From Rhizobium sp. (lineage in GTDB: Bacteria > Pseudomonadota > Alphaproteobacteria > Rhizobiales > Rhizobiaceae), in NCBI GenBank assembly GCA_003501385.1, contig DNPN01000245.1, positions 1 to 26,856 on the forward strand: DNA of 26,856 bases, in the 5' to 3' direction. Shown here piece after piece: positions 1 to 7,980 of the stretch. Numbering within the stretch: position 1 is the stretch's first letter; the number at the start of each line of letters is the position of its first letter. The notes under the pieces are model-generated. The model did not search any database. It saw only the letters and a list, made by a program, of their open reading frames with translations, and was not told where the DNA came from. A program made the position numbers and the translations under genes.

Positions 1-1
1 G

Positions 2-448
2 CGTGGCGGGCGCACTATCACGGAAGACGATGCGCTGGACCATATTGCGGGATATTCCTGCTATCATGATGGCTCGGTGCGTGATTGGCAGCGGCATACA
101 CCACAGTTTACGCCGGGCAAAAATTTTCCAGCCACAGGCGGTTTTGGTCCGGCTCTGGTGACGCCTGATGAGGTGGGTGATTACACGCAATTGTCGATTA
201 CCGGCCGTTTGAATGGCAATGTCGTGCAACAGGCATCGCTCTCCGATTTGATTTTTTCAATTCCGCAGTTGATTGTTTATCTGTCTGCCTTCACCACGCT
301 TTCTGCAGGTGACGTGATTTTGACAGGCACACCCGGTGGTGTGGGCGAAAGACGCGAACCGCCGTTGTTTATGAAAGCAGGCGATGTGTTTGAAGTGGAT
401 ATTCCCGGCGTGGGCCTGTTGATCAATCCAATTGTCGCGGAAATCTAG
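2..448 (+). CDS. Fumarylacetoacetate hydrolase family protein, C-terminal part
   Basis: The reading frame is open from base 2 to the TAG at 446-448 and has no start inside the window, so the N-terminus lies upstream. The visible 148 residues match the catalytic fold of the FAH family (fumarylacetoacetases, 2-keto-4-pentenoate hydratases, acylpyruvases). These are metal-dependent enzymes that cleave or hydrate C-C bonds in sugar-acid and aromatic breakdown. Recognisable pieces are the DWQRHTPQFTPGKNF segment, the GP-LVTPDEVGD stretch and the late ILTGTPGGVG loop, followed by the usual GD-FEVDIPGVG ending. The internal GTG at 77 is not a plausible real start because conserved sequence continues upstream of it. 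The substrate cannot be told from this part. The family call is firm; the specific reaction is open. Confidence 0.88.
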   Translation, partial: RGGRTITEDDALDHIAGYSCYHDGSVRDWQRHTPQFTPGKNFPATGGFGPALVTPDEVGDYTQLSITGRLNGNVVQQASLSDLIFSIPQLIVYLSAFTTLSAGDVILTGTPGGVGERREPPLFMKAGDVFEVDIPGVGLLINPIVAEI

Positions 449-792
449 AGTGTGCCAGGGAGACGTGGTCATAGGGTTTCCTGAAAACTCAAATTTAAAC
501 AAGAAAGCGACGAGTCTGTATGGTGAAATCTTAATTTGATAGACTAGAACTGATATCGTCACGCGCGTGTCGCGGCTTTGCATTCCGTTATGTCAAACCC
601 GCGGCCCGTCATAAGTTATTATACATCTAAATCATAAGAAATATCAGATTTTTATTTTGAAATTCCTCGATATTTACTTAAATTTTATCTAAATTATTGT
701 TTTTGTTGATAGGCATATTATTTACCCTAAATTATAATGGGTCTTTTTGCATTGAAAAATGTAACTTCTCATTAATAAGGTACCCCTAATGT
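449..792. other. AT-rich intergenic spacer upstream of the c-di-GMP enzyme
   Basis: No convincing gene is present in these 344 bases. The first part has mixed composition and includes the 10-bp palindrome CACGCGCGTG at 560-569. From about 600 to 780 the sequence is strongly AT-rich, which fits a promoter region for the gene that follows. I see no clear rho-independent terminator after the FAH gene. Confidence 0.6.
706..733 (+). promoter_or_regulatory. Possible sigma-70-like promoter for the GAF-GGDEF-EAL gene
   Basis: TTGATA at 706-711 and TAAATT at 728-733 are separated by 16 nt inside the AT-rich spacer. A TATAAT also occurs at 733-738, but it is 21 nt from the same -35 candidate. This is pattern matching in AT-rich DNA, so confidence is low. 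Confidence 0.25.
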
Positions 793-2637
793 TTGGTGAT
801 AAAGAACCTGACGGGGCCGCAGATGCTGATAACATTACAGAATACGATCTTGGAGAGGATCGCCAAGGGCGAAGCTTTGGCTGAAACTCTTGATTTCCTG
901 TGCAGGTCCGTTGAGGTCATCGTACCGGACGTGGTTATTTCTGTGTTAACGTTGGATGATCGTGGCCGTCTCAACCATCTGGCTGGCCCCTCTATACCCA
1001 AGCACTACGCCGACGCGATTGATGGCGTGCGGATCGGTGAGGACGTTGGTTCGTGCGGTACAGCTGCGCATCGTGCTACGCCCGTTCTCGTTGACGATAT
1101 TGAAACGCATCCATTTTGGGAACCGTTCAAAGACCTGGCTATGGGATTGGGTTTTCGGGCGTGTTGGTCAACGCCGATCATATCTGATGGTGCCGTTCTT
1201 GGAACATTTGCGTTTTATTTCTATAGAAAGCGCGGCCCGAGTGAATTTGAGCAAGGGATTGTGGATGCTTGCGTTTATTTGTGCGCCATTGGGCTTGATC
1301 GCGAGTTGCGCGCCAAAGAGCGCCGGCGCGTGGCATACACTGACTCCTTGACTGGCTTGCCAAATCGCAGCAGATTCAACGAAGTGGTCGCGCTTGAAGA
1401 AACCCGGAATTCGAAATGGGGTCTTCTGCTGATGGATCTCGACAATCTCAAACTGGTGAACGACACGTTCGGACATCAGGCTGGTGATGATCTTATCCAG
1501 GTGGTGGGACAACGCCTTGCGGCGATTAGCGATGGCGATAGCGCATTTCGATTGGGCGGCGATGAATTTGCCATCATCGTGCGTGGAACGGAATGCGTTG
1601 ATCTCGGATTCTACGCCGGTCACGTTCTGGATAGTTTGAAGGCACCATGCTTTTGCGCAGGCCAGACGGTATATCCTTCAGGAACCATCGGTGGTGCAGT
1701 GGCGATGGCCGGAGAGACGGCTGGAAATGTGCGCCAGAACGCCGATTTTGCCCTCTATGAGGCCAAAGAACGGTGTCGTGGCCGGTTTATTGAATATTCC
1801 GGGAGCGCTTTTTCAGTCATAGAACGACGCTTCAGGGCTTTTCAACAGGTGTCCGAGGCGTTACGCGAAAACCGCATTGACGTTTATTATCAGCCGATTG
1901 TGGACTTTGAGACAGGGCAGATCGTTGGACTGGAGGCCCTATGCCGCCTCATAACACGTGGCGGAGACGTTGTGACGGCATCCGAGTTTCATTCTGTGAC
2001 GAATGACGTGAAACTGGCTGCTGAATTGACAAGCCGGGTGCTGGATATTGTCGCCCGAGATGCCCGCGATTGGATAGACCGTGGCCTGTATTTTGGTCGT
2101 ATCGGCCTCAACGTCTCGGCTGGAGATTTTCTTGAAGGACGTTTGACGCAAAAGGTTCTCGGCGTTTTGAACAAGGCAGGGGTGCCTGCCGACAGAATTG
2201 TCATTGAACTGACAGAATCAATCTACATCGGTCGTCACGAACAAAGCGTTGTTGGGCAAATTGCCGCGTTGCGTGAGGCCGGAATGGCCGTGGCCCTTGA
2301 TGATTTCGGCACTGGGTTTGCGTCTTTGACCCATCTCCTGACGGTGCCATTGGATATTATCAAGATTGATCGGCTTTTTGTTGAGCGGATGATGAATGAT
2401 AATTCCGCTGCGGTTATTGTCGAAGCGCTTGTTTCCATCTCCCGTAAATTGGGCTTTCTTGTCATTGCGGAGGGGATCGAAACCCAAGCGCAATCCGATT
2501 TCCTTGCGGGTTTGGGCTGCGCGCGAGGGCAGGGTTTCCTCTTCTCCAAAGGTATCGATCGCCATGAGATCAGTGCACTCTTGTTGCAGCAATTAAGACT
2601 GCCTGCGCCTATCGTAGCGCACGCTTTTGCTCATTGA
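793..2637 (+). CDS. GAF-GGDEF-EAL cyclic-di-GMP synthase/phosphodiesterase
   Basis: A cytosolic signalling protein of 614 residues with no membrane segment. Residues about 15-170 form a GAF-type sensor domain. Residues about 180-340 form a diguanylate cyclase domain, starting at TDSLTGLPNR and with an intact GGDEF at 255-259. Residues about 345-600 form an EAL phosphodiesterase domain with EAL at 381-383, ELTES near 472, DDFGTG at 503-508, IKID near 523 and AEGIE near 559. Both catalytic motifs look intact, so it could make or degrade c-di-GMP. The inhibitory I-site (RxxD) is missing its Arg (SDGD instead). The start is uncertain: TTG 793, GTG 796 and ATG 823 are in frame, none with a good ribosome-binding site. 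The AAGG at 777-780 is better placed for an ATG at 789 in another frame. Confidence 0.93.
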   Translation: MVIKNLTGPQMLITLQNTILERIAKGEALAETLDFLCRSVEVIVPDVVISVLTLDDRGRLNHLAGPSIPKHYADAIDGVRIGEDVGSCGTAAHRATPVLVDDIETHPFWEPFKDLAMGLGFRACWSTPIISDGAVLGTFAFYFYRKRGPSEFEQGIVDACVYLCAIGLDRELRAKERRRVAYTDSLTGLPNRSRFNEVVALEETRNSKWGLLLMDLDNLKLVNDTFGHQAGDDLIQVVGQRLAAISDGDSAFRLGGDEFAIIVRGTECVDLGFYAGHVLDSLKAPCFCAGQTVYPSGTIGGAVAMAGETAGNVRQNADFALYEAKERCRGRFIEYSGSAFSVIERRFRAFQQVSEALRENRIDVYYQPIVDFETGQIVGLEALCRLITRGGDVVTASEFHSVTNDVKLAAELTSRVLDIVARDARDWIDRGLYFGRIGLNVSAGDFLEGRLTQKVLGVLNKAGVPADRIVIELTESIYIGRHEQSVVGQIAALREAGMAVALDDFGTGFASLTHLLTVPLDIIKIDRLFVERMMNDNSAAVIVEALVSISRKLGFLVIAEGIETQAQSDFLAGLGCARGQGFLFSKGIDRHEISALLLQQLRLPAPIVAHAFAH

Positions 2638-2655
2638 TGTGCCGTTGAAATCTCG

Positions 2656-3399
2656 TTACGCGCGCATGGCATTGGGTTGGAAATCGGCGAGGATGCCGCG
2701 ATAGGTCTTTTGCACGGGCGTGGCATAGGCATTGGACTTGGCAGTCGAGAGACCCATAGACACCAGAGCTTCCGCCTGTTTCACGGCGGCGGCAACGCCA
2801 TCAATCACAGGAACATGAAACTCTTTGCGCAGCGCATCCACCAGATCTGCCATGCCAGCGCAGCCCAGAATGATGGCTTCAGCACGATCTTCGCGCAGCG
2901 CCACATCGATCTCGCTCCTTAGTCTTTGTTTGGCGTTGGACAGGGGGTCTTCCAATGATAAAACCGCAATGTCAGCGGCGCGCACTTTGCAGCGCCCAGA
3001 TGCACCGTAGCGATGAACCAGATGTTCGATGGGCAGCCGGGAGCGCTCCATTGTGGTGACAATGGTAAAACGCTGGGCAATGAAACTTGCCGCCGAAACT
3101 GCTGCTTCACATAGGCCTATCACCGGGATGTTGGCGAGAGCGCGGGCGGCATCCAGCCCGGTGTCGTCAAAACAGGCGATAATGGCGGCATCAGCACCGT
3201 CCTTCTCGCCGACGGCGATTTGCTGCAACAGGCCGGGTATTGCCATGGCTTCATCATAATAGCCTTCAATCGATTCCGGCCCCATTGTGGATGTTCTGGC
3301 CAGAATGTCGGTACCGCTTGCGACCACGCGGCGTGCGGCATCTGCCGCCGTTGCCGTCATGCTGGCGGTTGTATTTGGATTGACGAGAAGAATGCGCAT
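2656..3399 (-). CDS. Asp/Glu/hydantoin racemase family protein
   Basis: A 247-residue cofactor-independent racemase-like enzyme of the Asp/Glu/hydantoin racemase superfamily. The start at 3399 gives the typical N-terminus MRILLVNPNTT; a longer open frame to 3471 adds a non-conserved extension. Two cysteines in the expected catalytic contexts are visible, one in IIACFDDTGLDAAR and one in ILGCAGMADL, about 110 residues apart. Family members invert amino acids, hydantoins or allantoin, and some are arylmalonate decarboxylases. It is the last gene of the minus-strand transporter operon, 139 nt after the second permease, so it may also have its own promoter. It converges on the c-di-GMP gene with only 18 nt between stop codons. 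The context suggests it processes the imported substrate or a product; which one is unknown. Confidence 0.87.
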   Translation of the reverse strand: MRILLVNPNTTASMTATAADAARRVVASGTDILARTSTMGPESIEGYYDEAMAIPGLLQQIAVGEKDGADAAIIACFDDTGLDAARALANIPVIGLCEAAVSAASFIAQRFTIVTTMERSRLPIEHLVHRYGASGRCKVRAADIAVLSLEDPLSNAKQRLRSEIDVALREDRAEAIILGCAGMADLVDALRKEFHVPVIDGVAAAVKQAEALVSMGLSTAKSNAYATPVQKTYRGILADFQPNAMRA

Positions 3400-3456
3400 G
3401 AAAAGTCCAATCATACCAAAGCTCGAAGATGCTGACGCATCCTCGCTTTGAAGGAA

Positions 3457-3501
3457 TTTCGAATATCTCAAATGCTATCCAAGAGCTTGAGATATTCGAA
3501 A
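3457..3501. repeat. Perfect 15-bp inverted repeat with 15-nt spacer
   Basis: TTTCGAATATCTCAA at 3457-3471 is exactly reverse-complementary to 3487-3501. After one mismatch, one more outer pair (3455/3503) matches. The arms are centred 30 bp apart, about three helical turns. It lies between the second permease and the racemase gene. No T-run follows on either strand, so a standard intrinsic terminator is unlikely. An operator or an mRNA-stabilising or processing hairpin fits better. Confidence 0.9.
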
Positions 3502-3526
3502 ATGGAATACGACGAGTCATTGTCAA
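3498..3526 (-). promoter_or_regulatory. Possible internal promoter for the racemase gene
   Basis: On the minus strand a perfect TTGACA occupies 3526-3521. A weak -10 candidate (ATTTTC, 3503-3498) lies 17 nt downstream and overlaps the outer end of the inverted repeat. If real, the repeat would sit as an operator over the -10 and transcription start. The -10 match is poor. Confidence 0.28.
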
Positions 3527-3538
3527 TGCCTCTTCGTA

Positions 3539-4357
3539 TCAGCCCGCGCCGCGGTTTTTGTTGAGGCGTCGGATCAGAAAAAGGGTGAAGATGATGATCA
3601 GGAACGAAAAGACGGTTGTGACCGTACCAAGCGCGTAGAGGACGGGCGTGGTGACATTGGTGGTCATGCCGTAGATTTCCAGAGGCAGGGTGTTGAAGGT
3701 GCCTGCGGTCATCAATGTTCGGGCAAATTCATCATAGGACAGGGAAAAGCCGAACAGACCAACGCCAATCAGGCTTGGGGCAATCATGGGCAACAGCACA
3801 TAGCGAAAGGTCTGCCATGCCGATGCGCCGAGATCGCGCGCGGCCTCTTCGTATGCAGGGGAAAAGCGGTTGAACACCGCAAACATGATCAACACGCCAA
3901 AAGGCAAGGTCCATGTCAGATGTGCGCCAAAAGCGGATGAATACCAGCTGGGCTGCAAGCCAATTTGTTGGAACACCACACCAATGCCCAGCGAGATGAT
4001 GATGGATGGTACCACAAGGCTGGCCACGGCAAGGTAAAACAGGGCGGTGGAGCCGACAAAGTTTCGACGAAACGCGAGGCCTGCCAACAGCGATATGATG
4101 ACCGTGACCACCATGACCATCAAACCGAGGATCAGCGAGCGGGTGAATGCGCCGCCAAAGTCACCCACGGCTTGTGTCTCAAACAGATTGGCAAACCAAT
4201 GTAGCGACAGGCCGTTGAGCGGAAAGGTCAGGCCGCCGTTTTCTCCCTGAAAGGACAGCACAACAATGGCTGACAATGGCCCATAGAGAAACAGCACAAA
4301 AAGGCTGAAGAATGCGGCAAGCAGATAGAATTCGCGGCTACGTTTTTCTCCACCCAT
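3539..4357 (-). CDS. PotC-like ABC transporter permease
   Basis: A 272-residue inner-membrane permease of the binding-protein-dependent type, similar to the polyamine PotC group. It has about six hydrophobic segments, the first near residues 11-35. The cytoplasmic coupling loop near residues 170-195 is visible as YEEAARDLGASAWQ followed by the LP-IAPSL part; this EAA loop contacts the ATPase. Only 3 nt separate its start from the stop of the upstream permease, so the two are co-translated and probably form a heterodimeric channel. The substrate is not proven: PotC-like permeases also serve systems for opines, 2-aminoethylphosphonate and other small compounds. Confidence 0.93.
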   Translation of the reverse strand: MGGEKRSREFYLLAAFFSLFVLFLYGPLSAIVVLSFQGENGGLTFPLNGLSLHWFANLFETQAVGDFGGAFTRSLILGLMVMVVTVIISLLAGLAFRRNFVGSTALFYLAVASLVVPSIIISLGIGVVFQQIGLQPSWYSSAFGAHLTWTLPFGVLIMFAVFNRFSPAYEEAARDLGASAWQTFRYVLLPMIAPSLIGVGLFGFSLSYDEFARTLMTAGTFNTLPLEIYGMTTNVTTPVLYALGTVTTVFSFLIIIFTLFLIRRLNKNRGAG

Positions 4358-4360
4358 GGC

Positions 4361-5266
4361 TCAAAGCTCCTTCCGAATATCAACAATGCGCAAAATGCCT
4401 GCCACCATCAGCAGCACGAGGATCAGCAGCACCACGGCATTGGCCGCAGCTGCCGGATATTGCAGCAGTGACATCTGGTTTTTCATGATCAGCGCCACTG
4501 AGGCACTTTGACCGCCCGACATGACCTGCACTGTAGAAAAATCGGCCATCACCAGCGTGACCACAAAAATCGTCCCAATCGCCATGCCCGGCTTGGCCAG
4601 CGGCAAAATAACATTGGTGAGGATTTGCCAGCTCGATGCCCCCGCATCGCGGGCCGCTTCCACCAGCGCTTTATCAATGCGCATCAGCGTGTTGAAGATC
4701 GGCGTGACCATAAACAGTGTGTAGAGATGCACCATGGCGAGAATGACCGCAAAGTCGGAATACAATAACCATTCAATCGGTTGCGGCAAAATTCCTGCGC
4801 CCACCAGGGCTTGATTGATCAAGCCATTTCTTCCCAGAACCGGAATCCAAGAAATCATTCGAATCACATTTGAGGTCAAAAACGGCACCGTACACACCAA
4901 AAACAGCATGCTCTGCATGGCAGCAGTGCGGATGTGAAAGGCAAGAAAATAAGCCACCCAAAAGCCGACGAATAGCGTTATGGCCCAGACGATAAGGGCA
5001 AATTTTAATGTGTTGAGATAGGTTTTCCACGTCACCCAGGAGCCGAGTGTTTCCGTGTAATTGAAGGTGACAAAGCCGGGGTACATCTGGGCAAAGTCAT
5101 AATCCCAAAAGCTCACCACCGCGATCATCAAAATCGGAAGCAACAGGAAACAACCAAGGATGAGAGCCAGAGGTGCGGCCTGCAAATAGGCTGGCAGCCA
5201 TGCAGGCAAAACCAATCTACGTTTGGGCTTTGGTTCGCCAACACCGATAAACCGCACAGTTGCCAT
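4361..5266 (-). CDS. PotB-like ABC transporter permease
   Basis: A 301-residue inner-membrane permease, partner of the downstream PotC-like protein. It has a hydrophilic N-terminal tail of about 28 residues rich in Lys, Arg and Pro, then about six hydrophobic segments. The EAA coupling loop appears near residues 205-235 as VEAARDAGASSWQ followed by LPLAKPG. It starts 59 nt after the substrate-binding protein gene, and a very stable hairpin lies in that gap. The order ATPase, binding protein, PotB, PotC is typical of polyamine-type import operons of Rhizobiales. Function in import is well supported; the transported compound is not. Confidence 0.93.
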   Translation of the reverse strand: MATVRFIGVGEPKPKRRLVLPAWLPAYLQAAPLALILGCFLLLPILMIAVVSFWDYDFAQMYPGFVTFNYTETLGSWVTWKTYLNTLKFALIVWAITLFVGFWVAYFLAFHIRTAAMQSMLFLVCTVPFLTSNVIRMISWIPVLGRNGLINQALVGAGILPQPIEWLLYSDFAVILAMVHLYTLFMVTPIFNTLMRIDKALVEAARDAGASSWQILTNVILPLAKPGMAIGTIFVVTLVMADFSTVQVMSGGQSASVALIMKNQMSLLQYPAAAANAVVLLILVLLMVAGILRIVDIRKEL

Positions 5267-5294
5267 TGTTTCATCCCCTTATCGCGTGAGAAGC

Positions 5295-5316
5295 GCCCCC
5301 GCCCGAAGGCGGGGGC
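5295..5316 (-). promoter_or_regulatory. Intercistronic UUCG-capped GC hairpin
   Basis: Read on the minus (coding) strand, a 9-bp stem GCCCCCGCC / GGCGGGGGC encloses the tetraloop TTCG. It starts 9 nt after the stop codon of the binding-protein gene and ends 28 nt before the permease start. There is no T-tract after it, so it should not be an efficient intrinsic terminator. Such hairpins after binding-protein genes usually protect the upstream message from 3' exonucleases and keep binding-protein levels above those of permeases; that role is inferred here. Confidence 0.8.
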
Positions 5317-5325
5317 CATGTCAGA

Positions 5326-6615
5326 TCAGGCAGCCATGAACTCGTTCCAGCGACGCACCATATAGCGGTCTTCGTCCATCACCGAGTTCCAGCAAGCAAC
5401 CTTGCCCATGCGTTCCTCAAAAGCACCGCCATCACGCACGGCTCCCGCCTTCTCCATAATCTTGCCTTCAGGCGAGAGAATATCGCCTTGCGCTGGCTTG
5501 CCTTCGATCCAGTAACCCCATTCGTCAGCGGTCATGAAGTTCTTGGCGGTGTCCATGCAGGCCGAATAATAGCCCTGACGGTTGAGATAACCGCCAACCC
5601 AGCCGGATGTGTACCAGTTGATGTATTCATAGGCCGCATCAAGCTGTGCACCCTTGAGGTGCGAGGCCAGACCAAGGCCGCCGCCCCATGCGCGGTAGCC
5701 TTCCTTGAGCGGCTGAAATTTGCAGGCAATGCCCTTGGAGCGCACGGCCGCAACGGCTGGTGACCACATGGATTGAATGACAACTTCACCAGATGCCATC
5801 AGGTTGACGCTTTCATCAAAGCTCTTCCAGAAGGCGCGGAACTGTCCATCATGCTTGGCCTTGATCATGTAATCGATGGTCTTGTCGATTTCGGCTTTGG
5901 TCATATTGCCCTTGTCGGCATATTTGATCTTGCCCATGGCTTCCATGATCATCGCCGCATCCATGATGCCGATTGATGGAATATTGAGAATAGCAGTTTT
6001 GCCCTTGAAGGCCGGGTCCATGATATCGGCCCAACTGGTGATCTCACGACCAACCAGATCGGGGCGAATGCCGAGCGTATCGGCATTGTAAATGGTCGGA
6101 ACCATCGTCATCCATTGGGTCGGCTCCTTGGCGAAGGTCTTTGCGCCGGGTTTTTCAACAAAACCAACGGTGTGTGGCGCGGTGCCCTGGGCGATAACAC
6201 TGTCTGCCTTCAGTTTGCCAGTGATGAACAGCGGGACGATCTTGTCGTAATATTTCAGCTTCTTGACGTCCATTGGCTGCAACACGCCAGCCGGGAAAAC
6301 CTTCTTGGCAATCCAGTATTCAATGTCGGCAATGTCGTAGGAATTCGGCTGGGTCACGGCACGTTGGGCTGCGGCGTCCGAGTCGGTTGCGGTCATTTCC
6401 AAAGTGATGCCGAGGTCTGCCTTGCACTTTTCAGCAATGGCATTGATGTTGGAAACACCCGTACCAAACTGACGAAGGGTGATCTTCGTCTGCGCCCAGA
6501 TGGTGGGGAAGCCGGTGATGACGCCCGATCCGGCGGCCAGACCCGCAGCGGTGGCACCGGTCTTGAGCAATGAGCGACGGCTAATACCCGCCTTCGTCTG
6601 TTTTTTATCAGTCAT
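5326..6615 (-). CDS. Tat-exported ABC transporter substrate-binding protein (PotD/PotF-like)
   Basis: A periplasmic binding protein of 429 residues. The start at 6615 is chosen because GAGGAG sits 6 nt upstream on the coding strand (6622-6627) and the N-terminus then reads as a signal peptide; the frame continues to 6693 without a better start. A twin-arginine motif SRRSLLK at residues 12-18 precedes an alanine/glycine-rich hydrophobic stretch, with cleavage likely near IWAQ (about residue 41). This suggests export in folded form by the Tat route. The mature part resembles extracellular solute-binding proteins of the spermidine/putrescine type. It lies 29 nt after the ATPase gene and delivers ligand to the two permeases. 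It is larger than classic PotD (about 350 residues), so a different ligand is plausible. Confidence 0.92.
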   Translation of the reverse strand: MTDKKQTKAGISRRSLLKTGATAAGLAAGSGVITGFPTIWAQTKITLRQFGTGVSNINAIAEKCKADLGITLEMTATDSDAAAQRAVTQPNSYDIADIEYWIAKKVFPAGVLQPMDVKKLKYYDKIVPLFITGKLKADSVIAQGTAPHTVGFVEKPGAKTFAKEPTQWMTMVPTIYNADTLGIRPDLVGREITSWADIMDPAFKGKTAILNIPSIGIMDAAMIMEAMGKIKYADKGNMTKAEIDKTIDYMIKAKHDGQFRAFWKSFDESVNLMASGEVVIQSMWSPAVAAVRSKGIACKFQPLKEGYRAWGGGLGLASHLKGAQLDAAYEYINWYTSGWVGGYLNRQGYYSACMDTAKNFMTADEWGYWIEGKPAQGDILSPEGKIMEKAGAVRDGGAFEERMGKVACWNSVMDEDRYMVRRWNEFMAA

Positions 6616-6644
6616 GGAATTCTCCTCTGGTTTGGTTTTTTGTT

Positions 6645-7730
6645 TCAGTGTGTTGATTTGCCCAGAACAATGGCATCTGCACTGTTCCAGCATAGGGAAA
6701 CGGCCTCTCCGACCTTCACCGGATTGGCGAAATAGGCGGCATCGGTCAAAATCGCCGTGAAGTCTTCGACACCAGCCCCGCTAAGCGTTAATTTTACCGA
6801 TGCGCCCCTATATTCGACATTGGTGACGGAACCAGTAAAGCCAAGGCCGGGCGTATCGCTGTGGCCAATACGCACCCGATCCGTGCGGATGGCGATATCG
6901 ACTTGCTCGCCTTCCGCAGCGGTGCCTGTGGCGATAAAATCGGCACCGGCTGCGACGGTCATAGCAATGCTCGCATCCGATTTAGAGATCGTGCGGCCAG
7001 AGATGACATTGTGATCGCCCATAAAGCGCGCCACGAAAGCCGTTGCAGGCTGCTCGAAAATTGTGCGTGGCGGAGCGGCCTGCTCTATCTTGCCATTGTT
7101 CATCACCACAATCAGGTCCGCCAGCGCCATGGCCTCTTCCTGGCTGTGGGTGACGTGGACGAAGGTGATGCCCAGCGATGTTTGCAGCTTTTTCAACTCG
7201 GCGCGCATGCGAATCTTCAAGAAAGGATCAAGCGCGGACAGCGGTTCGTCCAGCAGCAAGGCCTCAGGATCGGTGATCAAGGCCCGCGCCAGCGCCACAC
7301 GCTGTTGCTGTCCACCCGAGAGTTGGGCGGGTTTACGTTCGGCATAAGCCTCCAGCTGCATCAAGGCCAGCATTTCCAACGCTTTTGCGCGTCGGGTTGC
7401 TTTATCAATGCCTTTCATTTTCAAGCTGAAGGCAACGTTGTCCACCAGATCGAGATGGGGAAACAGCGCGTAAGATTGAAACATCATTGCCGTACCCCGG
7501 CTTGCGGGTGGCAAATCGGTAATATTGGTATTACCCAGCAGAATCTCGCCGCTGCTGACGCTTTCGTGGCCTGCTATCATTCGCAAGGTTGATGTCTTGC
7601 CGCAGCCGGAGGGGCCGAGCAGACAGCAATAGGTGCCAGCGGTGATTTTCAGGCTGATGGTATCGACAGCAGTGGCGTTGCCGTAAATCTTCGAGACGGC
7701 GGCGATGTCGATGGCGGCGGCTTTTTTCAT
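6645..7730 (-). CDS. PotA-like ABC transporter ATP-binding protein
   Basis: A 361-residue ATPase that energises the importer encoded downstream. The start at 7730 (MKKAAAIDIAAVSKIYG) has AGGGGA about 7 nt upstream and matches the family N-terminus; the open frame to 8294 crosses the promoter region and is not coding. Visible motifs are Walker A GPSGCGKT near residue 40, signature LSGGQQQRVALARAL near 137, Walker B LLLDEPLSALD near 158 and the switch His in VHVTHSQEEA. The C-terminal part (about residues 240-361) fits a TOBE domain, typical of the PotA/MalK/UgpC subfamily. It is the first gene of the operon and is divergent from the GntR regulator gene. Confidence 0.95.
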   Translation of the reverse strand: MKKAAAIDIAAVSKIYGNATAVDTISLKITAGTYCCLLGPSGCGKTSTLRMIAGHESVSSGEILLGNTNITDLPPASRGTAMMFQSYALFPHLDLVDNVAFSLKMKGIDKATRRAKALEMLALMQLEAYAERKPAQLSGGQQQRVALARALITDPEALLLDEPLSALDPFLKIRMRAELKKLQTSLGITFVHVTHSQEEAMALADLIVVMNNGKIEQAAPPRTIFEQPATAFVARFMGDHNVISGRTISKSDASIAMTVAAGADFIATGTAAEGEQVDIAIRTDRVRIGHSDTPGLGFTGSVTNVEYRGASVKLTLSGAGVEDFTAILTDAAYFANPVKVGEAVSLCWNSADAIVLGKSTH

Positions 7731-7980
7731 ATGCTGATCCCCTGTGACCGTATAGGGATATGCATCTGCCGTGCCAGTTTTGTGTTGCTCTTGTAACCTA
7801 TTGTTAAATATTGTGGTTTTTTGCGTGCATTCGGTATGGCGATTGTTGGCGTGGTTTGATGCGCAAAATATTGGCGATTGTTTCGGCTGATTGGCAAAAT
7901 TGTATGCAATTTTAATGGAGACTGTCAGCAATTGATCCGTTGTGGAATTTAAGCGCTGGTGTAAGATATTTTTTGCCAAA
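7731..7980. promoter_or_regulatory. Divergent promoter region between the transporter operon and the GntR gene
   Basis: About 250 AT-rich bases hold promoters for both directions. The only strong pattern is the palindrome at 7896-7913. I could not assign -35/-10 boxes with confidence; a TTGCCA on the minus strand just after the palindrome is a weak -35 candidate for the transporter operon. Confidence 0.55.
7896..7913. promoter_or_regulatory. Predicted GntR/FCD operator
   Basis: AAAATTG-TATG-CAATTTT is an inverted repeat with 7-bp arms and a 4-nt centre. Its core TTGTATGCAA differs at one base from TTGTATACAA, a form that fits the TnGTnnnACnA-type sites bound by many FadR/FCD-class GntR regulators. 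It sits 68 nt before the regulator start at 7981 and about 165 nt from the transporter ATPase start. It could serve autoregulation and control of the operon. Binding is inferred. Confidence 0.55.

Noticed and set aside
6616..6693. Upstream extension of the binding-protein frame
   Set aside because: The Tat signal peptide and GAGGAG site point to the start at 6615, and the extension overlaps the end of the ATPase gene.
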